Position numbers and translations under genes: made by a program
Notes under the pieces: generated by a model
Told to the model about the DNA's origin: nothing
Seen by the model: the letters and a program-made list of their open reading frames with translations, nothing else
Database searches by the model: none
Shown here: positions 55,768-64,000 of the stretch, piece after piece
Layout: every line of letters begins with the position of its first letter
Position numbering within the stretch: position 1 is the stretch's first letter
NCBI GenBank assembly: GCA_030704615.1
Contig: CM060732.1
Span: forward strand, 51,875,053 to 51,939,052
Direction: 5' to 3'
Source of the DNA: Takakia lepidozioides
Lineage: Eukaryota > Streptophyta > Takakiopsida > Takakiales > Takakiaceae
Length of the DNA: 64,000 nucleotides

Positions 55768-58259
55768 CCTGATTCTAGAGTTTCTAGAGTGGTCGAGGAA
55801 TTACTGCGGCCCATGAATCGCTGGGGCGCCTAACGTAGGGAGGCCACGTGTATTAAGGAATGAGATGAGGGGGTCCAAAAAAAAGAAGGGAGGAATTAGT
55901 CAAATTTAGAATAGGGAGTCTTGTAAGGTTGACATGTGTCAAGGGCCTTCTAGAAGGGTCCCACCGCCTTGGGGGGCTATATAAGGGAGGCCCTCCCCTC
56001 TTACTACCTACTAAATTAATAAATAGTGGGCTCTACAAAGGCGGGGCCCCCAAAAAAAACAGCAAACATGAATCAATTAATTACTAGAAAACTGACTATG
56101 TTACTAAGGCAATGATGTGTGCTCATTATTTAGACAAATTGTCAACCACGACGGCTGGTGGCAAAACTGGTTTTTATCCATTTTTCAACTGAGCCTTGAG
56201 GGGAATAATATACCCCATCTGTGAGTCATACAACGTCAGAGCCCCAACCTGACAAACAAATGACAGGGGTTTGATTTGAACCCCAACGCCACAGCCCAAT
56301 GCACAGGTGTCTTACCATGGGGCTACAGTCCTGTTGTGTAATAATCTTCTCATTTCTATTTACCCAAGTTACCGGAAGGTAAGCAAAACTATTCTTATAT
56401 TTATCCGCAAGTGATTACGCACATGCACAAATCCTCAACCATTAGGTTGTGCTTGAACCTTGTTTCAGCTATAGAATCAAATTAACATTCACACCATCCA
56501 ATAGGGGGTGGCCCACCCCCGAAAGGGGGCAGTAGCCGTAAGGCGAAGTGGCTCTTAGTTACGCCGGTTTCGGCCGGAGTCTTCTCTCTCACACCATCCA
56601 ATTTTCACTCAGAATATGCGAAGAATTTACTCTCAATCTACTTTAAAATTCCATACATCCACTTGGAAATTATGTTGATGAATCCCCCACTAGAGTCATG
56701 TCAATCAAGATCGAGGATTGTAGATCAAATCTGTTGGTGGATTCTTTCTCTTCCTATCAGTATCACGACTTGTTCAGTTTACAAGGTACTTGGGAGGAGC
56801 AGCATGCCACACAAGAGGTCCTTTGGGTTGACGGTTGGTTGACTCCTCCTTGGGTGACTCCTCCTTGGGTGAAAGAAAAGCTAAGTTAGCCGCTTTCATG
56901 ACACAAGGTCAAGGACAATGGGGTGAGGGCATCTTCTTCTTCAAACACATTTCGGCCTGTTTTGTCCTCTTATCATAATGGCTGTATATTTTTATGTCGA
57001 TTTCTGCTAGTTAGCTCATCGGTTGATGTATGGTGGTTTGGATTGATTTGGACATGTTACTTTCCAATGTGGCAACAGGCGAATATCCTACAGCAGGAAA
57101 CAAAGACGAGGAGAAGCATTGGAAGGAATTTTTTCATCCCAGTCAATGGTGGAACAATTGAGGCAAGAAGGTGAATGCCTGTTAGATTACAGAGGGAAGC
57201 AGACAACAAGATGCATCGCAGAGTTTTCTTGGAAATTGCCATCCTCTCTCTCCCCAGCACGTGTAAAGTCTTGGGAACTAGTATCTGATAAGTAGGGTGA
57301 GGATGTTTGCTTGAAAGAATTAGGCTGTCTTTGTCAGCTGCTAGCAGCAAGTAAGGGGTGAAGCCCAACCGGGTCCAGTTTGCGAGCCTGGCAGTTCTGT
57401 AGAAGGGCAAAGAGGTCCAGGTGACATCATCAAGGCTGGAATTGTACCAGATGTCATTCTGAACCTCGCAGACATGTATGCCAAAGTGGGGAGCATTGCA
57501 GATGCAAAGGTAGTGTTCGACAATACGGCTGAACGAAATGTGGTGTCCTGGAGTGCTATGATTGCAGTGGGATGGAGGCTTTGGAGACCGATGAGCAAAT
57601 GATGCGGGAAGGAGTGAAGCCCAACTGGGTCACGTTTGTTTGTGTTTGCAATGCAAGAGGGAATGTGTACTTATCTCTGTGTTGGGCCTCCACAAAACAC
57701 ACATTCTTTTTGCAACACAGTAGGCTCCTTAACCCAAAAATCCCTGAGTGAGGTAGAGGGATAGTCGAAAGTTGCAAGTTTGGGTTCACCCCTCGTGCTC
57801 GCAATTCGTCTCTCTCTAATTATTGAAATGTAGAAATTTCTCCAAGCAAATTGTTCGATGCTCTTCGGGTTTTGCCTTTTGCCAGGCGGTCGCAACCAAG
57901 TGTGTTTAGAGGCTATACCCAGGTTGAGAATGAGAAGTCTCAAAGCTTGGACTGTTTGCAAGCTCCTCCACTGATGGGTATCTTGAGCTGTAGGCTGTGA
58001 TATTGTGGCCAACGCGAGTGGCCTTAATCTGCGTAAGCATTGCCACAACATCCCTCATGGTCGGGCGATCTCCTGCATTCTGCTTGGTGCATGAAAGAGC
58101 TACTTTTATGAGGTGACACATCTGCGGCCCATGTATCGGCACTATGCCCTGCAACCGCTGGTCAAGCACTCCCAAAATCCCCTCAGAAGGGACTGCTCTC
58201 ACCCAGTCTACGAGATTGAGCTCTTCATCAATCACACTCGTGGGTTGTTTCCCTGTCAA
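55768..58259. repeat. Segmental duplication, copy 2
   Basis: Near-identical to 20-2480, same orientation, and carries the same sub-features: TATA block near 55975, tRNA-like module at 56247-56320, GC-rich insert with its TCACACCATCCAAT duplication near 56478-56592, repeat-family piece at 56930-57340, PPR fragment and kinase 3' end. It has an additional tandem GACTCCTCCTTGGGT near 56855. This copy continues into intact-looking kinase sequence at 58260, so it is the likely donor. Confidence 0.93.
57350..57680 (+). pseudogene. PPR repeat fragment (duplicate)
   Basis: Same PPR unit as at 1565-1895 but lacking the extra G, so AERNVVSWSAMIA reads through. Other frame changes remain, and there is no start or C-terminal domain. 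Confidence 0.8.
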
Positions 58260-59560
58260 CATTTCCAAGAGAACGACTCCGTAGCTATAGACATCTCCGT
58301 TTGGTGAAGCGAGTGCAAAGTACGCATATTCTGGTTATCCCATCACATCCAAGACTTACGATGTCAGGGCAATGTCCCAAAACAAATTACCTTCGGAGGC
58401 AGACACTGTAGAATCTCTACCCATACTCACACCAACAAATTATTCTATGCCGAGCAAAAGGTGAAATGCACCCTCAAAGTCGTAATTACACAGGACAACT
58501 TAGAATAATATGAGGCATGCGTGACGGATGTTTCAACGATTCAATCAACAACGCTTCGAGAACTGTCCAGCGCCTTACCTGGTGCAATATACCCAATAGA
58601 GCCTCTGAAGTTGGATGTCAGTGTTTGGATACTCAAGTCCGGGTTGATGATCTTGGCATTCCAAAATCGGCAAGGTGTGCTACCAAGTCGCATCAAGGAG
58701 AATGTTGCTGGGCTTCACGTCACCGTGCACTATTTGCTCCACGCTGTAATCGTGATGCAAATAAGCTAGTCCTTGCGCAACATCAAGTGAGATATTGAGG
58801 AGCTCCTCCCAACTCATCTGACCTGAATGCAACTGCTTTTCCAGGCTGCCATTGGGCATGAATTCAAGAACCAAGGCCTTCAAATCCGTATTTGAGCAGC
58901 AGCCCAAGATCTTCACAAGATTTCGGTGTCGCATTTTAGAAAGTGTCTCTGCCTCGACAGTAAAGCTACGGTTAGCCTCATCAAGATTTTCAAATTTCTT
59001 AACAGCAACTACTTTTCCATCGCAGAGCACACCTTTGTAGACAGTGCTGGTGCCACCAATTCCAATCACGTGACTTGTGCTGTATGCCGCTGTGGCCTCC
59101 CAAAGTCCTTTGATGTTAAATTAAGCCAGTCCTTCGCACGAAATTCGCTGAATTGTGGAGTTGCAGATGACTTAATCCGACCTCTCACACATTTGCAACA
59201 GAGAATACAAGTATTAAGTGCACAAATACAGCCACCAAGGACTAACCCAATCCTCACCCCACGTTTTCTTGGTCCCAAACTTTGTGCTTTGAGGCTTGGA
59301 GGATAAGATGGCGGGTGCCTTGGGCAAGCGTTGAGAGGATAACCGCAGAGACCTGGATTTCCTGAATAAGAAGCGGCACTAAAAGTGGCAAATTGGTTTT
59401 CCGTGGGTATTGGACCCACAAGCTCGTTATCTGAGACATCGAAACGGGTCAGCGAGGTAAGGTTGGTGATCGAATCTGGAATACGCCCCTGTAGTGAATT
59501 ACTGCTCAGATCCAGAGTTTGAAGGCTGTGGAGATTACCAAACTCCTCACGCTTCCGCTC
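57906..59560 (-). pseudogene. LRR receptor kinase, 3' half with two small deletions
   Basis: On the minus strand: a final LRR (NLHSLQTLDLSSNSLQGRIP), the cap NQFATFSAASYSGNPGLCGY, a membrane helix near RIGLVLGGCICALNTCIL, then the kinase: IGIGGTSTVYKG, VAVKKF (catalytic Lys), a VHGDVKPSN loop (HGD for HRD, non-RD type), ADFG, GSIGYIAP|EYA, GDVYSYGVVLLEMLTG. A 248-base intron (58331-58578, GTAAGG...CCAG) splits APE in phase. One base seems missing near 58684 and one near 58659, shifting frame on each side of DFG; both are in homopolymers. Upstream LRRs are absent. Plasma-membrane signalling family; pseudogene unless the deletions are sequence errors. Confidence 0.85.
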
Positions 59561-59623
59561 ATTGTAACCACACTTAATTTGCTACTCTTGTCGTTCTAGT
59601 TCTTGTGCGCAGCGGAAGCGTGG
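59547..59623. other. Imperfect hairpin at the kinase 5' break
   Basis: CACGCTTCCGCT (59547-59558) is inverted as AGCGGAAGCGTG (59611-59622) around a ~52-base loop. It lies exactly where LRR coding sequence stops. It could be a splice-site region (an AG acceptor reads CGTGAG|GAG), a transposon end, or chance. Confidence 0.5.
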
Positions 59624-59936
59624 TGGGCCCATAACCTATAGAGAACTAGAGAAGTATAGCAGTCAAGCATACATGAAATAGAATGTGGTATTACGATAGA
59701 AACAACAACAACACCCTTGGGGTGTACACAATGTACTTACATAGGTAACAACTACCTGCTAACGACTATCCGCACAGAATAAGCGCCAAAGCCACATTCG
59801 AAGTTGATGTCCAGCTCATTTCCAATGTGCCACATGTCTACCATGCACTGACTATTCAATCAAAATCTACAGTGTAATCTGTAGCTTACAAACTCTTGAA
59901 ATGTCCTTTCATACATTAGATGAATGTAGAGGTTGA
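59624..59936. other. Intergenic, kinase fragment to PPO 3' end
   Basis: No coding potential. Contains the presumptive PPO 3' UTR (minus strand). Confidence 0.4.
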
Positions 59937-62900
59937 CTACTCAACAATTGGGCCCAGCTCTATCCTGATTGATTGAATGATGATGGCACTATCATCCCTC
60001 TCCTTGCTTTTGGGCACAAGACTGACCAGGATGCTGGGCTCCTTCTCGAGCCCAAGCTGCTTCAGCTTTGAGCTGATGCCTACCTTGAAGGAATGATCAC
60101 GGCTAGGAGTATGTTCTAGGGAATTTCCAATAGTCCGAGAGGGATAGAAAGCGCCTGCATATTCGGTACAGCTCAAGGGTGTATGCTCATCCGCCTGGGG
60201 CAAATTCAAAAACAAGACAAACCCTACTTGTCTACCTGATGGTATCTTTATGCCTTCAATGGCAAGGACCTCTTCTTGAAATCCTGGTTGTTTTGTGGTT
60301 TGGATGATAATGGCCACTGGCCTTGAGATGTGAGCTTGGAAAACTGCGCAAGTAAGAGTAATGTTTCTACTATGCAAAATTTCTGGTCCTCGTGTGGCGA
60401 TCAAATCACAATCCTTAGTTGTTCGCTCTGTTTGCCATGAAGGGACGATGAACCTTGCAAGCTTGGCTATGCCGCTCATGAGTTGCTCCCAAAACTCTGG
60501 AGCACAATCTGAAGACACTGAAACTGGAGCTGGCTTGGTGCTCAGAGGGGTAGAATTGAACGAGAGCCAGTCATTCTCTACCTCTTCGTACTTGTAGCGA
60601 AATTTTTCCATATCAAGAGAGTCTGCTACCTGTACAAATCAGCAAGTATCTTCACTGTTACTTGACCGTTCCAGATTTTGCCGAAAGTTGTGAACTCGCA
60701 CTTTGTAGACGTAGATGCACGTATTAACAGAATCAGAGAGGGAAGGCGAGATACGAAAACCGACCTTCACACGAACAAGATCAGCGTTTTCATCATAGAA
60801 AAGAAACTCCGAGTCGAGCCAGTCGGGGTCAGTAAGGTCGCCACGTTGACCTCCTGGCAGGTTCTTCCAGAACTCCCACAAACGGTCCACATTGGTGTGA
60901 TGTGCAAAGAAAAGGGGATCTTTTGATGACAAATAGCATGAGCCCAAGTCCTCAAACACCTCCCTCTCATCTCCTGCCCCCCACATGTACGTAGAAATCA
61001 AGTAAATCGTGGCCACTACAACCGATTGTACTATATCATCTTATTGTGTACCACCATCATTGCATTTGTGACGGCCCTCACAGGAAGAGGTTACTCTAAG
61101 GTTAGATCTGAAAATCTAGGATCTCGAAACAAATTACATGGACGCCTTCCAAGACTTACAAACAAAAACTCTCCTTACTCTTTTAGACGTTGATTGCATC
61201 TGACGCCAAAGACTCACCTCGCAAAGAGCAGAGGATTCCAGAGTACAATCAGCAGAGATTACATGGCCTTCTATCCTCGCAACTCCACGCACATTTAGCG
61301 TAGATGTTTGTTGATGAACTCCTAAACTAGGAGCAAGGAATTCATAGATTGTTTGCAGTAAACGACTGTAAAGAACCTGTCCAATAGTGGATGCTGCCAT
61401 GAGGGTGAGCCTCGAAGAGAGCAGGGTTCCAAGCTGGGGCTTCGCCGCCGCGGAAAGGCTGCCCCAGAAACAGGAGCGGGAGGGAAGCACCGACTACGGC
61501 GGTGTAAACCACGTTTCTGTTGATCGCCCGCTGATCCTCCGGGCTGGAGGCTGCGGCCGTCGGGTCGGCGGTGCTCTCATAGGAGAGGTCGACAATGGCG
61601 GGGGGCTGATGGATCGGGCTGCGTTTCTCGTCGAACAGCCCGCCGTTTCGGCGGTCGACGTACATAGAGGGGAGCACGTTGGAGGGCGGGTGGACGTCGG
61701 CCTGGTTGTCCCACTGCCAAAAGGGCAGCGCGAAGGTGTCGTCGTCCAACAGCGTTGCGAGTATACGCTCGTGAAAGTAGACGTACCAGCGATGGAAGGG
61801 CATCGTCAGCCAGTTGGCGTGCACATCCAACGTCTCCGTGGAGTTCATTTGTCTGGGATTACAAGGATCCAGTGTTAGATAATTGAAAGTTACTTGATTC
61901 CAACAACTCGTGGCTGGTAGTCTAGTGGTACTAAGCTAAATGATGTAACGTGGAGAGACGATGCATAGCTCAAATCTTCTAGAGCTGTACATACTTACCT
62001 TTGAAACTAACTCCTTCCTATTAAATTACAATCCGTTTGAAATCTGCAGTTTCAGTCCTCATTGCTAACGTGCTTACAATCGATTACGTAAAATAGGACA
62101 GGACAGGAGAATGGGGAAAAGCGTATTCCACCAACTCTGTGATGGTAGATCGCACAAGGAGAAAACTACGAAAAGTTTGAAGCTGAGCCCCATGAAGGAA
62201 ATAAAATTGTGCATGCACAACCCATATATATCGTTATTTCAAAGGTATTGTATCACATGGACGTCCTGGTCTTGTGTAAGTAGCATCTGGATGGGTGTCA
62301 CCAATCAAGTGAGACGGCACGTTCACGAGTATACAAGTTCTACTAGACGGACATCAGACATACGAAGAAGGAAAACCCATGAGGACGAATATATTTAGAC
62401 TACATGTATTTGAACCGATTCATCCTTTGAGCCAAACATTGTCAAACGAGATTTTGAGGAAAGTTGAAAATAGAATGCCACGAGGATTGGGGACCACTGA
62501 GAGATAGTGGTTCTTCCGACTTCCCCATCCTTTCCCATATGATGTACTTTGTGCTACGATTATACGAGATCAACCTGTTCAGGAGATTGCGCCAACAAGA
62601 AGATAGAAAGAGTGGGACTCAACACCTACAATTAACTATCAGGGTCGAGACGACTTGAGACGACTGCTTCAGAGAAATGCGTTGAATAAATTGAGGGAGG
62701 GCAACCACTGCCAGGGCGAAGTTTTAAAAATGCTCGCCTGTAAACTGGGGTACAGTAGGAGCAGTGCAAGTTGTACTGACGAAGGAACGATCGGGGGTCA
62801 TCATCTGGAAGTGCTTTCATCAGTTCGTATGCTCGATTGAGCTTCTCTATGTTCGCCTGATCCAGCTTGTGCGTGGGTCGCCTTACCCGCATAGGCAAGT

Positions 62901-63132
62901 CTGTGCTGAATTTGAAGTTGATTGCGGGTCTCTTGTTGGGCAGAAAGCAACAGTCTAGTGGACGATGGTTGACAAATACAGCTTGGCAGGTGGTCAAGTC
63001 TGGGCCTAGCACCGGAGCGGCATGCACAGTGTGTAGCTTCCTACTACACCAGGCCATAGATACTAGCATAATGGCCCACAACAATTTCTGTGTGCCCAAA
63101 CTACATCCTGGATGCAGTCCTTCCATACCCAT
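59937..63132 (-). CDS. PPO: Polyphenol oxidase (tyrosinase family), four exons
   Basis: Inferred exons on the minus strand: 63132-62738, 61852-61377, 60973-60765, 60629-59937; total 1773 bases, 590 residues plus stop. Exon 1 has a hydrophobic signal (LLWAIMLVSMAWC) and the CuA start HCSYC with the thioether Cys. Exon 2 has MPFHRWYVYFHER (other CuA ligands) and the first CuB pair in EAHPHGSIHYWTG. Exon 3 has DPLFFAHHTNVDRLW (third CuB ligand) and DWLDSEFLFYDE (PPO1_DWL). Exon 4 is the KFDV-type C domain. Introns 2 and 3 are GT-AG and in phase; intron 1 keeps phase only with a GC-AG pair. Oxidises phenols to quinones; the signal suggests the secretory route, not the plastid. Confidence 0.9.
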
Positions 63133-63833
63133 AGTTGTTGCCCACCAATCCTGAGACCAGCTAAGAAATCAGCTGGACTCTGTGACCGAGAGACTAAATG
63201 ACTTGTATGGAGAACAATGCCTCAAGCGAAGGATTCTCCCTGAAACTGCAAAGCTTCGGAATAGCCCCTTCCGCACTTGTTACAACTGCTTATGATGGCT
63301 CTCTTGTAGAGACAAAATTTGCCTAGACATGCAAGTCAATGTCCAGAGAAGATGTGGTCAAAGTACCTTACACCAAGTCAAGGCGTTGATTGGTGTGTTG
63401 TGCTGAGTCATGCTCACTAGTCTGCCGAAGCTTTTCTTTTCTCTCCCTTGAGGACGACGGCCCAAAACGTATCAAACCCCAAGTGGGGCGTTCCATAGTA
63501 CGTGTCAAGCCCACAGTCAGTTTTTGCAACACGTGTCAATCCCCAAAACTCATACTTGTACTGCGGTACACAAGGTAGATTGCCCCAAACGGAACCGAGC
63601 ATGTAGTAGGTATATATAGAGACGGGTGGGTCCTCCGTCAATCTGATGCCCACTTTCCAGTGTCCACGTAAATCACGTGAGGAGGCCCACATTCCATGGA
63701 CATTGGTGTCACCATTCTAATCAGTCCGGCCTGCAGTGTTAGAGGGATGAGTTCATCCAATAGATTAGTAAGTCAGTATTAGTAAGGGAACTTGATGGTT
63801 ACACCAGTTATCTTGACACTTCACTCCCGACTC
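63133..63833 (-). promoter_or_regulatory. PPO upstream region with TATA-like box
   Basis: CTCTATATATACC (minus strand, about 63622-63610) is the best TATA candidate, roughly 480 bases before the PPO start codon, which would imply a long leader. No ORF of note. Confidence 0.35.
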
Positions 63834-63843
63834 TTCATGTAAG

Positions 63844-64000
63844 TTAACCCCTAAACGCCCGCATGCCTCCGTTGACTTTTTACCAAAAAACGGGGCCCGG
63901 CTAGAAAAACTAGCGTAAAAAATGAATCTTGAAAAAGTGACCGGACATTATGAAGCCACCTACCCCAGGCAGGTCCTACCCAATTTTGGAGCAAACAGAC
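63844..64000. mobile_element. TTAA/TIR element, copy E (cut by window end)
   Basis: TTAACCCCTAAACGCCCGC and the following ~150 bases match copy A at 2494 with few changes, including TGCCTCCGTTGACTTTTTAC and CCACCTACCCCAGGCAGGTC. Ten bases left of TTAA are also shared with copy A. The right end lies outside the window. Confidence 0.8.

Overview
This window looks like nuclear DNA of a land plant, most likely a non-seed plant (bryophyte, lycophyte or fern). The evidence is GT-AG-interrupted genes, a polyphenol oxidase (PPO), a bulb-type lectin, plant LRR receptor kinases, many decayed PLS/DYW-type PPR sequences, degenerate TTTAGGG telomere-like repeats, and dense nested plant transposons (hAT, Mutator-like, copia, gypsy, LINE, tRNA-derived SINEs). 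I cannot name the species. Only four loci look like working genes: a GNA-type lectin (37.1-37.6 kb, +), an intronless 497-residue conserved protein with a TPR-like C terminus (48.3-49.8 kb, -), a DUF2358 (NTF2/SnoaL-like, probably plastid) gene (51.1-55.2 kb, +), and a four-exon PPO (59.9-63.1 kb, -) whose inferred exons sum to exactly 591 codons including stop.

Layout. 0-2.5 kb is one copy of a ~2.45-kb segment repeated almost identically at 55.77-58.26 kb. It holds a PPR fragment and the 3' end of an LRR receptor kinase. 2.5-5.3 kb is a nest: a TTAA-flanked TIR element, then a copia gag remnant with a PBS, interrupted by a 700-bp hAT-type MITE (8-bp TSD) and a 618-bp Mutator-type MITE (10-bp TSD). 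5.3-21.2 kb reads as one large minus-strand hAT element: 5' exon near 21.0 kb, transposase at 8.3-5.9 kb. Its ~12.7-kb first intron carries a 155-160-bp tandem repeat. That array is split by a ~10.4-kb insert (9.54-20.0 kb) containing a PPR-DYW pseudogene, a long degenerate PPR array and a giant fold-back repeat (arms ~1.7-1.9 kb) with a LINE fragment in its loop.

21.8-22.8 kb is an orphan receptor-kinase ectodomain. 23-36 kb is a transposon field: TTAA/TIR elements, SINEs, a long LINE (ORF1 at 31.5-31.1, ORF2 at 29.9-26.1 kb) split by a gypsy integrase fragment, and a Mutator-type element with ~110-bp TIRs. 36.3-48 kb holds the lectin, SINEs, a telomere-like array, a decayed DUF7869-type ORF, a CACTA-like terminus and more PPR debris. 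48.3-55.2 kb is the gene-rich stretch. 55.8-64 kb holds the second duplication copy, a larger receptor-kinase 3' half and PPO.

The genes do not form a pathway or operon. The strongest unusual signals are the giant fold-back, the three-monomer repeat inside the hAT intron and its split by the insert, the TTAA/CCCTTAAG TIR family, tRNA-like modules inside TIR elements, and a LINE carried in the DUF2358 intron. All calls are by eye; exon boundaries are inferred from phase and homology memory, not from transcripts.
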